Below, one piece after another: positions 39,636 through 49,978 of a DNA stretch of 64,000 bases (positions are counted from its first letter, which is position 1; the number at the start of each line of letters is the position of its first letter). The DNA lies in NCBI RefSeq assembly GCF_000599885.1, contig NZ_JFGT01000003.1, positions 124,001 to 188,000 of the forward strand, written 5' to 3'. A program made the position numbers and the translations under genes. The notes beneath the pieces are model-generated. The model was given only the letters and a program-made list of their open reading frames with translations. It did no database searches and was not told where the DNA came from. The stretch comes from Pantoea sp. IMH (GTDB taxonomy: Bacteria; Pseudomonadota; Gammaproteobacteria; Enterobacterales; Enterobacteriaceae).

Positions 39636-40244
39636 TTACAGCCAGTTGCCGTTACGGATAACGCCAACTGCCAGCCCCTCAATGGAAAGGGTATGTTCAC
39701 GCAGGTCGATCACAATGGGCTTGAACTCGCTGTTTTCAGGCAGCAAATGCACGATGTTGCCCTGCTTCTTCAGGCGCTTAACGGTGACCTCATCATCAAT
39801 TCGGGCCACCACAACCTGGCCGTTGCGCACGTCCTGCGTTTTATGGACCGCCAGCAGATCGCCATCCATGATGCCGATATCTTTCATCGACATGCCGCTG
39901 ACGCGCAGCAGGAAGTCGGCGCCGGGCTTAAACAGATCGGGATCGACCTGATAGTGTCCTTCAATATGCTGTTCGGCCAGCAGCGGCTCACCCGCGGCCA
40001 CGCGACCAATCAACGGCAGCCCGGTCTCTTCTTCCATCATCAGACGGATACCGCGTGACGCACCCGATACAATCTCAATCACGCCTTTACGCGCCAGCGC
40101 TTTCAGGTGCTCTTCTGCGGCGTTCGGGGAGCGGAAACCGAGCTGCGAGGCGATTTCCGCCCGCGTCGGCGGCATGCCGGTCTGGTTAATATGGTCGCGT
40201 ATCAGGTCGTAAACCTGCTGCTGCCTTGCCGTTAGTGCTTTCAT
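39636..40244 (-). CDS. lexA: SOS repressor LexA
   Basis: Repressor and self-cleaving S24 peptidase of 202 residues, exactly the E. coli length. N-terminal wHTH ([15 protein letters not shown]..., [23 protein letters not shown]), cleavage site Ala84-Gly85 in [10 protein letters not shown], catalytic Ser119 in [10 protein letters not shown] and Lys156 in VTVKRLKKQ. Two SOS boxes overlap its promoter and leader (40253-40288), giving autoregulation. Operon with dinF. Confidence 0.99.
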   Translation of the reverse strand: MKALTARQQQVYDLIRDHINQTGMPPTRAEIASQLGFRSPNAAEEHLKALARKGVIEIVSGASRGIRLMMEEETGLPLIGRVAAGEPLLAEQHIEGHYQVDPDLFKPGADFLLRVSGMSMKDIGIMDGDLLAVHKTQDVRNGQVVVARIDDEVTVKRLKKQGNIVHLLPENSEFKPIVIDLREHTLSIEGLAVGVIRNGNWL

Positions 40245-40252
40245 CCCGCCCC

Positions 40253-40288
40253 CTGGTTGTTTATACAGTCGACTGTGAGTATATACAG
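40253..40288 (-). promoter_or_regulatory. Two LexA boxes of lexA-dinF
   Basis: On the minus strand CTGTATATACTCACAG (40273-40288) and CTGTATAAACAACCAG (40253-40268), four bases apart. Both fit CTG-N10-CAG; the tandem arrangement is the one known for lexA. The second ends only eight bases before the lexA start. Confidence 0.95.
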
Positions 40289-40351
40289 GTATTTGCAGGA
40301 TGAAAACCTAAAGATCAAGAATTAACCGCAGATGAATCAATTCTGGAAAGG

Positions 40352-40720
40352 TCATCGCAAAAGCGGCAGCAAAAGTGCCAGCCAGACGAAAATGGCGAGC
40401 AGGATAGCCAGCAGGACCGCCGCCGATCCCATATCTTTCGCCCGTCCCGCCAGCGGATGCAGTTCGCTGCCGATCCGGTCAACAACCGCCTCGATGGCGC
40501 TGTTCAGCACCTCCACGATAATCACCAGCACGACAGAACCAATCAGCAGCACTCGCGTAACCGGCTCCACTTCCAGCCAGCAGGCGACAATAATAGCGAT
40601 AAGGGCGGCAACGGCTTCCTGGCGAAAGGCGGCTTCATGCTGCCACGCGGCCCGGAGCCCCTGCCAGGAATAGCCTGCCGCTTTTATGATGCGGGTCAAT
40701 CCGGTGACGTTATTTGCCAT
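40352..40720 (-). CDS. dgkA: Diacylglycerol kinase
   Basis: Inner membrane trimeric lipid kinase of 122 residues, same as E. coli; phosphorylates diacylglycerol from membrane-derived oligosaccharide synthesis back to phosphatidate. Three transmembrane helices and the conserved EAAFRQE, EVLNSAIEAVVDRIG and AKDMGSAAVLLA motifs are present. ATG 40720 (MANNVTGLTRIIKAAGYSW) fits the family; an upstream in-frame start at 40753 would add 11 unrelated residues. Divergent from plsB. Confidence 0.97.
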   Translation of the reverse strand: MANNVTGLTRIIKAAGYSWQGLRAAWQHEAAFRQEAVAALIAIIVACWLEVEPVTRVLLIGSVVLVIIVEVLNSAIEAVVDRIGSELHPLAGRAKDMGSAAVLLAILLAIFVWLALLLPLLR

Positions 40721-40839
40721 GATGAGGGAACCCTTTGTGAAGTTTAACGTCAATGTCTGGGTGGCGCACTTTTTGCAACGTCACAGATCTCACTGGCGCT
40801 TTCTGGTATGCTTGCGGCGCTTTGCTAACAAGAGGCTTC

Positions 40840-43272
40840 ATGTTGTCTATGTCAGGTTGGCGTAATTTATATTATAACCTATTGAATTTACCAGTTAAAT
40901 TACTGGTGAAAAGTAAGGCGATACCCGCTGAGCCGGTCGCTGAACTGGGGCTCGATACTTCGCGCCCTATTATGTATGTGCTCCCCTACGATTCAAAGGC
41001 CGATTTGCTGGCGCTCCGTGAGCAATGCCGCAAACAGGATCTTCCCGACCCCTTAGATCCGCTGGAGATTGACGGCGCCATGCTGCCGCGATACGTCTTT
41101 ATTCACGACGGTCCGCGTGTCTTCCCCTATTTCGTGCCCAACCTGGAATCGGTAAAACTGTTCCATGACTACCTTGATCTGCACCGCAGTAATCCGCTAC
41201 TGGACGTGCAGATGGTGCCGGTTTCCGTGATGTTTGGCCGCGCGCCGGGCCGTGAGGTGCAGGGGGAAAGTCAGCCTCATCTGCGTATGCTCAATGGCAT
41301 TCAGAAATTCTTTGCCGTCCTCTGGCTGGGGCGCGATAGTTTTGTGCGTTTCTCGCCGATGGTTTCGCTGCGCCGTATGGCAACGGAACACGGCACCGAC
41401 AAATCCATCGCCCAGAAGCTGGCCCGCGTGGCGAGAATGCACTTCGCCCGTCAGCGCCTGGCCGCGATTGGCCCGCGTCTGCCGGTTCGCCAGGATCTGT
41501 TCAACAGGCTGCTCCAGTCGAAGGCGATTGCAAAAGCAGTTGAGGATGAAGCGCGCAGCAAAAAAATCTCTCATGAGAAAGCTCAGCAGAACGCCATTGA
41601 GCTGATGGAGGAGGTCGCGGCAGATTTCTCCTATGAGGCGATCCGCCTGACCGATCGCATTATGGGCTGGACGTGGAGCAAACTCTATCAGGGCATTAAC
41701 GTTAACGGCGGCGAACGCGTACGCCAGCTCGCCCAGGACGGCCATGAAATTGTTTATGTGCCCTGCCACCGCAGCCATATGGACTATCTGCTGCTCTCTT
41801 ACGTGCTCTATCATCAGGGTCTGGTGCCGCCCCATATTGCGGCCGGTATCAACCTGAACTTCTGGCCGGCCGGGCCGATTTTCCGCCGGCTGGGCGCCTT
41901 CTTTATTCGCCGTACCTTTAAGGGCAACAAGCTCTATTCCACCGTTTTCCGCGAATATCTTGGCGAACTTTTTACCCGCGGATACTCGGTAGAATATTTC
42001 GTTGAAGGTGGACGTTCGCGCACGGGCCGCCTGCTCGATCCCAAGACCGGCACGCTGTCGATGACGATTCAGGCGATGCTGCGCGGCGGTAACCGCCCTA
42101 TCACGCTGGTACCTATCTATATTGGCTATGAGCATGTGATGGAGGTCGGAACCTACGCTAAAGAACTGCGTGGCGCCACCAAGGAGAAGGAGAGCTTTCT
42201 CCAGATGGTGAGAGGCTTGCGCAAGCTGCGTAATCTCGGTCAGGGCTACGTCAACTTTGGCGAGCCGCTGCCGCTGGTCAGCTACCTGAACAAGCGGGTG
42301 CCGGAATGGCGCGAGTCGATCGATCCGATTGAAGCGCACCGTCCCGCCTGGCTGACACCTGCGGTCAACGATATCGCCCAGCAGGTAATGGTCCGTATCA
42401 ATAATGCAGGTGCCGCTAACGCCATGAACCTCTGCGTGACTGCCCTGCTGGCCTCACGCCAGCGTTCACTGACGCGGGAACAGCTGACCGAACAGCTGGA
42501 GTGCTACGTACAGCTGCTGCGCAACGTGCCTTACTCACCTGACGCCACCGTGCCGGATATGACGCCGGAAGCGCTGCTTGATCACGCCCTTGGCATGAAC
42601 AAGTTTGAGATTGAGCAGGACAGTATTGGCGAGATTATCATTCTGCCGCGCGAGCAGGCTGTACTGATGACCTATTACCGCAATAACGTCCATCATATGC
42701 TGGTTATGCCATCGCTGATCGCCGTGTTCCTGGTACAGCATCGTGAACTGACGCGGGCGGAGCTGCTGCGCCAGATCGGCGTGATCTATCCGATGCTGAA
42801 AAGCGAGCTGTTTCTGCACTGGGAGAAAGAGGATTTACCGACGGTGATGGATGCGCTGATAACGGAAATGGCGCGACAGGGTCTGCTGACGGTTGAAGAT
42901 AACACGCTGCGCCTCAGCCCTGCCCGCAGCAGAACGCTACAGCTGCTGGCGGCCGGCGTGCGGGAAACGCTTCAGCGCTACGCCATCACTTTCTCTATTC
43001 TTAGCGCAAACCCGTCGATTAACCGTGGAACGCTGGAAAAAGAGAGCCGGACCATGGCTCAGCGTCTGTCGGTGCTGCACGGCATCAATGCGCCGGAGTT
43101 TTTTGACAAGGCGGTCTTCTCTTCACTGGTGCTGACGCTGCGCGATGAAGGATATATCAGCGATACCGGCGATGCGCAGGTTGAGCAAACGCATAAGGTG
43201 TATCAGATGCTGGCAGACCTGATTACTCAGGATGTCAGAATGACCATCGAGAATGCGTCGCTGCCGGTCTGA
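40840..43272 (+). CDS. plsB: Glycerol-3-phosphate acyltransferase
   Basis: First enzyme of phospholipid synthesis: acylates sn-glycerol-3-phosphate at position 1 at the inner membrane. With start ATG 40840 it has 810 residues (E. coli 807; [13 protein letters not shown] against MSGWPRIYYK); AAGAGG lies four bases upstream of that ATG. Acyltransferase block motifs: [10 protein letters not shown] (HX4D), [25 protein letters not shown] and [12 protein letters not shown] further in-frame ATG at 40753 overlaps the dgkA start region and is unlikely. Terminator immediately after the stop, shared with ubiA. Confidence 0.97.
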   Translation: MLSMSGWRNLYYNLLNLPVKLLVKSKAIPAEPVAELGLDTSRPIMYVLPYDSKADLLALREQCRKQDLPDPLDPLEIDGAMLPRYVFIHDGPRVFPYFVPNLESVKLFHDYLDLHRSNPLLDVQMVPVSVMFGRAPGREVQGESQPHLRMLNGIQKFFAVLWLGRDSFVRFSPMVSLRRMATEHGTDKSIAQKLARVARMHFARQRLAAIGPRLPVRQDLFNRLLQSKAIAKAVEDEARSKKISHEKAQQNAIELMEEVAADFSYEAIRLTDRIMGWTWSKLYQGINVNGGERVRQLAQDGHEIVYVPCHRSHMDYLLLSYVLYHQGLVPPHIAAGINLNFWPAGPIFRRLGAFFIRRTFKGNKLYSTVFREYLGELFTRGYSVEYFVEGGRSRTGRLLDPKTGTLSMTIQAMLRGGNRPITLVPIYIGYEHVMEVGTYAKELRGATKEKESFLQMVRGLRKLRNLGQGYVNFGEPLPLVSYLNKRVPEWRESIDPIEAHRPAWLTPAVNDIAQQVMVRINNAGAANAMNLCVTALLASRQRSLTREQLTEQLECYVQLLRNVPYSPDATVPDMTPEALLDHALGMNKFEIEQDSIGEIIILPREQAVLMTYYRNNVHHMLVMPSLIAVFLVQHRELTRAELLRQIGVIYPMLKSELFLHWEKEDLPTVMDALITEMARQGLLTVEDNTLRLSPARSRTLQLLAAGVRETLQRYAITFSILSANPSINRGTLEKESRTMAQRLSVLHGINAPEFFDKAVFSSLVLTLRDEGYISDTGDAQVEQTHKVYQMLADLITQDVRMTIENASLPV

Positions 43273-43282
43273 ATCCGGGATC

Positions 43283-43324
43283 AAAAAAGGGTCGATGACG
43301 GCAATGTCATCGACCCTTTTTTTT
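43283..43324. terminator. Bidirectional terminator plsB/ubiA
   Basis: Eleven-bp stem GGGTCGATGAC (43289-43299) / GTCATCGACCC (43306-43316), loop GGCAAT, with six A on the left and eight T on the right, so it can work for both convergent genes. Confidence 0.95.
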
Positions 43325-43336
43325 GCCTTACGGCAG

Positions 43337-44221
43337 TCAGAACGCCTCCACCAACGGCGGTAAGCTCAACGCGATGCCGGCGAAAAGTACCATCCCCACA
43401 GCGTTATTGTTCAGAAACGCCCTGAAGCATAAATCACGATCGCGCCCGGCAATCAGTTTCTGCTGGTAGATGAACAGCAGACCGGCTACAGCGACAGAAC
43501 CATAAAACAGTCCGCCGAGCTGTAACCGCCAGCCAAGCAGCGCTATCAGACCGAGGGCGGCAAGCTGTAACAGGCCAATAATAAGCTTATCGAAACGCCC
43601 GAACAGAATTGCCGTGGATTTGACCCCTATCTTCAGATCATCGTCGCGATCCACCATCGCATACTCGGTGTCGTAAGCGACCGTCCAGCACATATAGGCA
43701 ATAAACAGCAGCCAGCAGTTCAGCGGTAAACTGCCGCTGACGGCTGCCCAGCCCATGGGAATACTCCAGCCGAACGCCGCACCCAGCACGACCTGGGGAA
43801 GATGGGTGTAGCGTTTCATAAAGGGATACATCCACGCCAGCGCCAGCCCCCCTAACGACAGCCAGATGGTAATGGCGTTCATGGTCAGCACCAGGCAAAA
43901 CGAGATCAACACCAGCAGAGCGAAAAGCAGAATGGCTTCTTTTGTGGTGACCGCACCGCTGGGCAGCGGCCGGAACCGCGTTCGCTTCACGTGACCGTCG
44001 ATTTTACGATCGGCAAAATCGTTCACCACGCAGCCTGCCGCACGCATAAAGAAAACCCCAAGCGTAAAGACAATCAGCACGTTCAGCGGCGGAACTTTCA
44101 TTCCGGCGAGCCACAGCGACCAGAACGTTGGCCAGAGCAGCAGCAGCGTGCCGATGGGCTTGTCGATGCGCATCAGACGGCTGTAAGCCCGGAATTTATT
44201 CACTGGCAAACTTTTCTCCAC
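43337..44221 (-). CDS. ubiA: 4-hydroxybenzoate octaprenyltransferase
   Basis: Integral membrane prenyltransferase of 294 residues attaching the polyprenyl chain to 4-hydroxybenzoate in ubiquinone synthesis. Both aspartate-rich motifs are present: [10 protein letters not shown] (about residue 67) and [13 protein letters not shown] (about 184-196), with about nine transmembrane segments. Starts one base after the ubiC stop, so ubiC-ubiA is a tight operon. Confidence 0.97.
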   Translation of the reverse strand: MEKSLPVNKFRAYSRLMRIDKPIGTLLLLWPTFWSLWLAGMKVPPLNVLIVFTLGVFFMRAAGCVVNDFADRKIDGHVKRTRFRPLPSGAVTTKEAILLFALLVLISFCLVLTMNAITIWLSLGGLALAWMYPFMKRYTHLPQVVLGAAFGWSIPMGWAAVSGSLPLNCWLLFIAYMCWTVAYDTEYAMVDRDDDLKIGVKSTAILFGRFDKLIIGLLQLAALGLIALLGWRLQLGGLFYGSVAVAGLLFIYQQKLIAGRDRDLCFRAFLNNNAVGMVLFAGIALSLPPLVEAF

Positions 44222-44222
44222 G

Positions 44223-44750
44223 CTACAGGCTCCCTTGCACCGGCACGCTCAGATAGAGCGGTGCGGGCGGTAAAAACAGTTCAGTAAGTAAAAGTGGCTT
44301 ACCGGAGAGGCGCAGCCGCGAGCGACGTCCCCAGAGGCCTTCCACTACGCCCGGCTCAATAAAGTCCCGCGTCAGGGTGGAAGAAGCAAAGAGATAGCGA
44401 CCCAGCGGCCGCGTTCCCAGATGCTGAAGCATCTCTTCAGGGCCATTCAGGGTAGATTCAGGCACCAGCGTACGGCCAGCCAGCCAGGGCTTGCCGTCGC
44501 CGCAGAGCAGGATTTCCCGCAGCCAGTATCGCGGCTCAAGCGGCAACAAGGCGATCTCCTCTCCGGCCTCCTCTGCGCTGATAAATCCTTCACGCTGAAC
44601 CTCGACGGTGACTTTGTCACAGTGGCGCTCAAAACGGCGGGTCATGGAGTCCTCCTCCATCAGCCAGTCCAGCAGCGGGGCCGTCAGCAGCGGCGAACCG
44701 TCAGGCAGCCAGTTGATGGCGCGCAGCTGCGAGAGCACATTCTCAGCCAT
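44223..44750 (-). CDS. ubiC: Chorismate pyruvate-lyase
   Basis: Makes 4-hydroxybenzoate and pyruvate from chorismate, the committed step to ubiquinone. 175 residues (E. coli about 165, slightly longer tail here). Conserved WLLDW-type start ([19 protein letters not shown]), the product-binding [12 protein letters not shown] with Arg near 78, and PLGRYLF with Leu/Gly followed by [17 protein letters not shown] near the C-terminus. First gene of ubiCA. In E. coli malM lies upstream; here psiE follows directly. Confidence 0.95.
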   Translation of the reverse strand: MAENVLSQLRAINWLPDGSPLLTAPLLDWLMEEDSMTRRFERHCDKVTVEVQREGFISAEEAGEEIALLPLEPRYWLREILLCGDGKPWLAGRTLVPESTLNGPEEMLQHLGTRPLGRYLFASSTLTRDFIEPGVVEGLWGRRSRLRLSGKPLLLTELFLPPAPLYLSVPVQGSL

Positions 44751-44860
44751 ATGGCGTCTCCAGGCGAAATTTGGGTGTCATAGTGTAGCGCAGTCGCCGC
44801 CCGGGTAGACAGGATATCGGGGGGAATTATCAGGAATTTTGGGAAGAGGGATAAAGGAAG

Positions 44861-44878
44861 GGGCGCCTGCGGGCGCCC
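44861..44878 (-). terminator. Terminator of psiE
   Basis: Seven-bp GC stem GGGCGCC / GGCGCCC with TGCG loop; followed on the minus strand by CTTCCTTTAT. Located eight bases beyond the psiE stop. Confidence 0.65.
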
Positions 44879-44885
44879 ATCAGAC

Positions 44886-45284
44886 CTACTCACGCTTCAG
44901 GCGATTACTGTTCGCCAGCCAGAGCGTGACGACCAGCAGCAAAATGGCAATGGCATAAGCCAGAGTATCAAAGGGATTTTTATGATCGACGATGATCAGG
45001 CGGATGATCGCCGTAATGCCAATATAGACAAAATAGCGCAGCGGGAAATGGTAGCCAGACTGGAAATATTTCACGATCAGCGCAATAAATTCGAAATAGA
45101 GAAAGTAAATAACAATCCCTTCGATCAGCATATAGGAGGAGGTCTGCTCACCGGTGTAGAGCAGCACGTTAGCCAGGTGAATGGTTTCTTTACCTAAAAA
45201 AATGGCCAGTATGCCCGCCAGAACAATCAGGCCAACGTTGAGCACCATCTGCAGTAGCCAGGCAATACGTGTTGCGGTAATCAT
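44886..45284 (-). CDS. psiE: Phosphate-starvation-inducible protein PsiE
   Basis: Inner membrane protein of 132 residues with four hydrophobic segments, closely matching E. coli PsiE from [14 protein letters not shown] through [44 protein letters not shown] and the LKRE end. ATG 45284 is preferred because AAAGGA is eight bases upstream; the GTG at 45305 would lie upstream of that site. In E. coli the gene responds to phosphate starvation and cAMP-CRP; the function is unknown. Monocistronic. Confidence 0.92.
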   Translation of the reverse strand: MITATRIAWLLQMVLNVGLIVLAGILAIFLGKETIHLANVLLYTGEQTSSYMLIEGIVIYFLYFEFIALIVKYFQSGYHFPLRYFVYIGITAIIRLIIVDHKNPFDTLAYAIAILLLVVTLWLANSNRLKRE

Positions 45285-45450
45285 AAAAACATCCTTTAAA
45301 GTCACTCTGTTTCGTCAGGAAATGACGGTACGGCTACTATGCGTTAGTGTGATGAACTTCACAAGTTTTTGCCGCTGACGAATGACGTAAAAAAGGGGTG
45401 CCGCACTGCTTCGCGGCACCCCTTCGATATTTACCCACCAGGACCAGACA

Positions 45451-47544
45451 TTACCGGAAATGGCTGTCCCGATCGCTGGTCATATTATAGAGCTGATATT
45501 TCCGTCCCAGCATCTGACCGCCATCACGCGTCAGCGGCGTCCAGCTGACCTGCGCGCGTCCCCGCGTTGGCGAGGCGGTGAACAGATCCATTGGAATGGA
45601 GATATAGAAACCTTTGGTGAAGTCCCCTTCGCCATATTCTTCAGCCGAAACGTTGGTTTTCGTGGCGTAAGCACCAACGATTACCCCACTGTCGAACTGG
45701 CGGGAGATATCCAGCGTGGCACCTTTATCTTCAGCCAGATACTGCCCGACGCTCGCCTTAACCAGCACGCTGCGCATAAACCATGGACGCCAGTAGGCGG
45801 TCAGGTTGCCGACATTGGCGCTGTAGTCGTCGAACTGCATCATATTGTCCCAGTCGCGTCGCTTAACGTAATTCGCATCAACGCCGACGGCCCAGTCCGC
45901 ATCCAGCGGCCGGTAAAGCACTTCGCCACCCACACCGCCGTACATGGTTTCGAGATAGCCACCATACATCTGCCCATAAAACCCGTTCCCCAGGTAACGC
46001 ATATAGTTCGCCTGCAGGTTATTCACGTAGACATTATTTTCTACGTAATCACGGATATGGGTACGCACACGCGGCAACGAAGAGTCAGCAGGCGCGCCGT
46101 TATAGCGGAATTTATCGTAATTGTTGGCAAGGTTGGCGAATACGCTGCCATCAATTAACAGATGATCCGTCAGCCAGTAGTTGGCGTTGCCCATCACACC
46201 AACCTGGTAGAGATAGAAGCTCTCTGGCCCGCCCACGGACTGATTAAGCACCGGCGACAGGCTGTAGTCGAGCGGATCGGCATCAATGCGGAACCCCTGT
46301 TCGGTGCGTCCCGGATCAACCGGATTAATCCGCTGCTGATCCAGCGTCTTCTCCTGGCCCAGCGGGTAACCTTCCAGCTGCTGTCTCAGGCCGGCAACCG
46401 GGGTCACGGTGGTGACCTGCGGCATGTTATTCCGGATTTCCGTCACGCTCAGCGTATCGATGCCGTCAGGCAGGTTGTTCATCATAATCAGGTTGGCGCG
46501 ATCGATGCCTTCCTGTGTGTTCCGGTATTTATTCTGCTGCCCTGAGGCATACAGCGTGCTGCCTTTGATTTGCAGATTTGGCCCATTCAGCCCGGCGTTA
46601 TATTTCAGTCCGGTAAGCTGACTTGCCACCGCAGTAGGCTCGAAGAACCGCCCCTGAGGCTGGGGGTTATAGGCCGGTTTCGGCGCATCAACTGAAGCAA
46701 CATGCAGATCGTTAAAATTCGTCCGCAGGGTAAAGCCCGCCATAAAAGTATTGCCGCGCTCGTAGCTGATATTCATATCCGCCCACTCCGTCAGGCGATA
46801 GACAGCCCCGACGTTGACTTTGCTTTTTTGCTCCAGCTGTCCGGCGAAATCATCCTTATAATCGTTACCTTCATACTCAACCTTCAGACGAAGCGGCTGC
46901 CACGGCGTCTGGTATTCGATACCGCCAAAGATTGCAGCCGGACCTTTGAACATATCCTTGCCGTTGACCGAACCAGCCTCGCCATTGCTGTCAGAGCGGT
47001 TACAGTAGCCGCTGTCGGCCTGGCAGAAGGGATTTTTCACCGTGCCGCTGTTACCAAGGTAGCCAAAGCCCAGGCCGAGAGTGAAATCAAAAGGTCCCCA
47101 GGCCTTGGTGGCAACCAGATATTCGCTGTCAAACAGACCCGTTCCGCCAAGATCACGGGCACCGACCGCCACTTCCGGCAGCCAGAACCCTTCCTGCCAG
47201 AGGCGCGCCTTAAGATCGAACGCTTTATCTTTATAGGTCTGACTGCCGCTGAAGCTTTCAACAGCGCTGTAGCGGCGCGTTTTCACATCGGTATAGCGGA
47301 TGGTCGCTTCCAGCCACGGGAACAGCTGCACCGATGAGGAAAAGAAGCGGTACTGATCGTTGTAGCGATAGTTAAGGCTGAATTCGCCATCTTCCGCCAT
47401 GCGTGCCGTTGGCACCTGTAGCAGACCTGCGCCGCCGAGATCGGATTGCGACGGGCTTACCGGGTTAGTCAGCATTGCCGCCTGCGTCTGACAGGCACAG
47501 GCGACGGAAACAGCCAGCAGGCTGAGGAGATAATGTGTTTTCAT
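45451..47544 (-). CDS. yjbH: YjbH outer membrane lipoprotein-type barrel (EPS operon)
   Basis: Large outer membrane protein of 697 residues, last gene of yjbEFGH, an operon that in E. coli overproduces an extracellular polysaccharide when induced and is paralogous to gfcABCD. Signal peptide about residues 1-22 (…CACQTQA), then the conserved start [24 protein letters not shown], long beta-strand-rich barrel regions ([19 protein letters not shown]-type turns) and a terminal aromatic/basic end (RDSHFR). It shares one base with the yjbG stop. Predicted role: export pore for the polysaccharide. No glycosyltransferase is encoded in the operon. Confidence 0.92.
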   Translation of the reverse strand: MKTHYLLSLLAVSVACACQTQAAMLTNPVSPSQSDLGGAGLLQVPTARMAEDGEFSLNYRYNDQYRFFSSSVQLFPWLEATIRYTDVKTRRYSAVESFSGSQTYKDKAFDLKARLWQEGFWLPEVAVGARDLGGTGLFDSEYLVATKAWGPFDFTLGLGFGYLGNSGTVKNPFCQADSGYCNRSDSNGEAGSVNGKDMFKGPAAIFGGIEYQTPWQPLRLKVEYEGNDYKDDFAGQLEQKSKVNVGAVYRLTEWADMNISYERGNTFMAGFTLRTNFNDLHVASVDAPKPAYNPQPQGRFFEPTAVASQLTGLKYNAGLNGPNLQIKGSTLYASGQQNKYRNTQEGIDRANLIMMNNLPDGIDTLSVTEIRNNMPQVTTVTPVAGLRQQLEGYPLGQEKTLDQQRINPVDPGRTEQGFRIDADPLDYSLSPVLNQSVGGPESFYLYQVGVMGNANYWLTDHLLIDGSVFANLANNYDKFRYNGAPADSSLPRVRTHIRDYVENNVYVNNLQANYMRYLGNGFYGQMYGGYLETMYGGVGGEVLYRPLDADWAVGVDANYVKRRDWDNMMQFDDYSANVGNLTAYWRPWFMRSVLVKASVGQYLAEDKGATLDISRQFDSGVIVGAYATKTNVSAEEYGEGDFTKGFYISIPMDLFTASPTRGRAQVSWTPLTRDGGQMLGRKYQLYNMTSDRDSHFR

Positions 47545-48299
47545 CAGTCAGGGATCCGGTGCGTCAGAACTGTAATGATTTGCTGGTTGAGATCCTGGTA
47601 TTCGCCAGGCAGCGACCATGAGGAGAAACCAACGTAAAGGATGCTGCCCGCTTCCGGCTCGCGATGGCGCCGGTTCCAGTAAGCCACCGGCACCTCACTG
47701 ACGTCACCGGCAGGACCAATCAGCATCGCCGTATTACGCTCAGCGCCAGGCAGAAGATCGTGATTCGCCAGATAATCAACCAGGCTGCGGCCTGGCTGCC
47801 AGGTCACTTTACCGCTTCCCACCAGCAGGCCAGCCAGGGTAACTGTTGCCGGCTTTTGCCGCATATAGAGGCTGTAATCGCCCTGCAGACGGCGGTTTTC
47901 CGTCGCCCTGACGCGAACGATGTCCGGATCAAGGTTAACAAACTGGCGGCCTGTCACCTTCACTGCCGCGAGTTGTTGCCAGACGTTTTCGACAACGGCG
48001 GCCTTGCCGCTATCGCCTGCTGCGCGTAGCGCCGTACTCCAGTCTTTAAGCCTCGCCAGAAGTTGCTGCCGCTGCCGCTGTGCTGCTGCGGTGGCATTTT
48101 TTTCTGCAATCACCGTGCCTGGCCACCAGGTTTTCCCTGCCAGCGCCGGGCTGGTCACTAACTGCGCCAGATTTTCCGCTTCATTGACGACGACACTTTC
48201 GATCTGACCGGGAGAAAAAACCGTGACCTGACTTTCCGCACGTATGTTCATCGAAACGCAGAACGCGACGCCGGCGAGGATGAGGGATATTTTTTTCAT
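47544..48299 (-). CDS. yjbG: YjbG capsule/EPS assembly protein (GfcC-like)
   Basis: Periplasmic protein of 251 residues, GfcC/YjbG family, with signal peptide ([21 protein letters not shown]). The conserved core [21 protein letters not shown] and [26 protein letters not shown] is the SLBB-like (Wza-related) part. Overlaps yjbF by four bases (ATGA) and yjbH by one, indicating translational coupling. Acts with YjbF and YjbH in production or export of an exopolysaccharide. Confidence 0.92.
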   Translation of the reverse strand: MKKISLILAGVAFCVSMNIRAESQVTVFSPGQIESVVVNEAENLAQLVTSPALAGKTWWPGTVIAEKNATAAAQRQRQQLLARLKDWSTALRAAGDSGKAAVVENVWQQLAAVKVTGRQFVNLDPDIVRVRATENRRLQGDYSLYMRQKPATVTLAGLLVGSGKVTWQPGRSLVDYLANHDLLPGAERNTAMLIGPAGDVSEVPVAYWNRRHREPEAGSILYVGFSSWSLPGEYQDLNQQIITVLTHRIPD

Positions 48300-48943
48300 G
48301 ATTTCGCCGGCTTCAGTAGGGTGATTTCAAGAGAGAGATCCTCTCCGCCAGAGCGCTGCTGTGACTGACGGACCAGCCCTGTCGTCGCCTCAATCCAGAA
48401 GGTATTCGTCCAGGAGGTACTTTCTCCGGTCAGTTCAACCGTTTCCTGCCAGACCTGACAGGCAATGTTGCTGCCGGCGATGCTCACCGTCCGATCCTCA
48501 AGCCGCCTGAAGTGAGAGACCGCCGTCGCTGCCCGGAACTGACCGTTCTCTGTCCAGCTCATCGTCCGCGTCCAGCTTGCTCCAGCGGTCAGGCGCAACG
48601 GGTCCGCCAGCGGGTCATGCTGAAGATCGGTCACTTCTTTCAGGTTGTCTCGCAGCCCCAGCGTTTTCACCACGCGGCCATGCTGCGTCACGACCATTGA
48701 GCGATCGCGGGTAATCCATTTTTGCTGCCCGTTTTCATCAAAGCCCAGCACCACAAAAATGCGCTGACCGCCATTGATGCGCAGATAGATACTGGCATAG
48801 GGAAGCGCGTCGATCTGCTGGCTTGAAACCTCGATATCGTCGGGCCCGAGAAGAGCAAGGCTGACCGTATCGACCAGCCCTTTTTGCGTTTGCGTACAGG
48901 CCTGCAAAAGCAGGCACAGCAGCAGAAGTGGTATGTAGCGCAC
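48296..48943 (-). CDS. yjbF: YjbF outer membrane lipoprotein (GfcB-like)
   Basis: Lipoprotein of 215 residues: short hydrophobic signal and lipobox LLQAC with the acylated cysteine at residue 16 when translation begins at GTG 48943; AGGGA lies nine bases upstream. An upstream GTG at 48991 would extend the signal to an unusual length. Conserved GfcB/YjbF features: QIDALPYASIYLRINGG, FVVLGF, GRVVKTLGL and the C-terminal ATTGLVRQSQQ. Second gene of yjbEFGH; stop overlaps the yjbG start. Confidence 0.88.
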   Translation of the reverse strand: MRYIPLLLLCLLLQACTQTQKGLVDTVSLALLGPDDIEVSSQQIDALPYASIYLRINGGQRIFVVLGFDENGQQKWITRDRSMVVTQHGRVVKTLGLRDNLKEVTDLQHDPLADPLRLTAGASWTRTMSWTENGQFRAATAVSHFRRLEDRTVSIAGSNIACQVWQETVELTGESTSWTNTFWIEATTGLVRQSQQRSGGEDLSLEITLLKPAKS

Positions 48944-48981
48944 TGGTGTGAGTCCCTGAATAACGTCTGACAAGGTCGAAA

Positions 48982-49005
48982 ATAACCACACAGGCGTGTG
49001 GTTAT
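48982..49005 (-). terminator. Intercistronic hairpin yjbE-yjbF
   Basis: Ten-bp stem ATAACCACAC / GTGTGGTTAT with AGGC loop, followed on the minus strand by TTTCG. It may partially terminate or stabilise the yjbE message, giving more YjbE than YjbFGH. Confidence 0.6.
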
Positions 49006-49021
49006 GATTAATTTTTTGTAC

Positions 49022-49270
49022 TTAACGCGTTGTGCTGGTCGTGGTGGTGGTCGTGGTTCCGGTATTGGAACCATTTCCGCCGCTGCTTGCTGCCAGCGCC
49101 ACGCCGACCACGGCACCGAGGGCGCCCACGCCGACGGCGGTCGTGGTTCCGGCGGAGAGCGTTCCCGCCGCGCTACCGGCAGCCGCACCGGCTTCGGCTG
49201 GTGCGGCAAACGCAACAGAAGAGACCGATAAACAGGCTACGGCAACAGCCGCACATAAGACTTTTTTCAT
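49022..49270 (-). CDS. yjbE: YjbE secreted Ala/Gly/Thr-rich protein
   Basis: Small exported protein of 82 residues: signal peptide MKKVLCAAVAVACLSVSSVAFA, then an Ala/Gly-rich hydrophobic segment and a threonine run at the end (TGTTTTTTTSTTR), the same layout as E. coli YjbE. First gene of yjbEFGH; regulated by RcsB in E. coli. ATG 49270 is chosen from the family alignment; the in-frame ATG at 49285 would put five residues in front of the usual MKKVL. The function of this small protein is unknown. Confidence 0.9.
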   Translation of the reverse strand: MKKVLCAAVAVACLSVSSVAFAAPAEAGAAAGSAAGTLSAGTTTAVGVGALGAVVGVALAASSGGNGSNTGTTTTTTTSTTR

Positions 49271-49857
49271 TACATTTCCCTTCATCAGATGAATGGATAG
49301 TTCGCCTGAAGGGTTTCAGGCGCGCCCAGTATAAGGCATCGGCTTGCCCGAATTGACGGGCGCGCCAGCCCGCCAAATAGGCCGTTACCGGCACGCCGCT
49401 AGCGGTTTTATTCTGCGCATTTAAGCTTCTTTTAACTGAATAATTCAAAATGTTGGTATTTATGTCTGTAAAGAACGCGCAAGTCAGTGCCATAAACTAA
49501 CAATAAGCGTTAAGTGAGCGCTTCAGTCTGAAAGCCGAAGCGAGAGAGAGTAAAAGCAAATAATTGCATTTTTTTCAGTTGGTTAACGGTAACTACCGGC
49601 ATTATTTACTGAAAAAAGCGCAAAAAGATTTCAGATTTATCTGGCAGGGAATTGGCTTAAGTTGCCGAATTTTAAGAATTTCCTCAGCAGCTAAACGCCA
49701 TTTTTAGTAATAACTGGTGTGACTTTAAGCTCTCTGCGCGCTCAAATCTGACGAGTCACCACCGCCAGGTAAGGGAAAAAGCACAAAGCATCCTGTCAAA
49801 CAGGACCATAGCAGGCTGAACTGGATCGGATTTAATGATTCACCGAATCACGGGCAC
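49271..49857. other. Long upstream region of yjbE
   Basis: Nearly 590 bases between yjbE and the pgi terminator with no supported gene. It contains an AT-rich part (49500-49720) likely to hold the yjbE promoter and a sequence TAAGAATTTCCTCA (49673-49686) which is one base short of an RcsAB-like box (TAAGAATATTCCTA). Confidence 0.5.
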
Positions 49858-49889
49858 TAAAAAGGGCTGTGGCGAGTGCCAGCAGCCCT
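49858..49889 (-). terminator. Terminator of pgi
   Basis: Stem AGGGCTG (49863-49869) / CAGCCCT (49883-49889) extended inside by TGGC / GCCA; followed on the minus strand by TTTTTAGTG. About 90 bases after the pgi stop. Confidence 0.8.
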
Positions 49890-49978
49890 GATTACAGCGG
49901 GCGCCCAGCCTTTTTGACTGCGCGCTCAGAGGAAAATAACCGCGCTGGCAGAACGCGTTGTGACTGCCAGCGGCCGGT

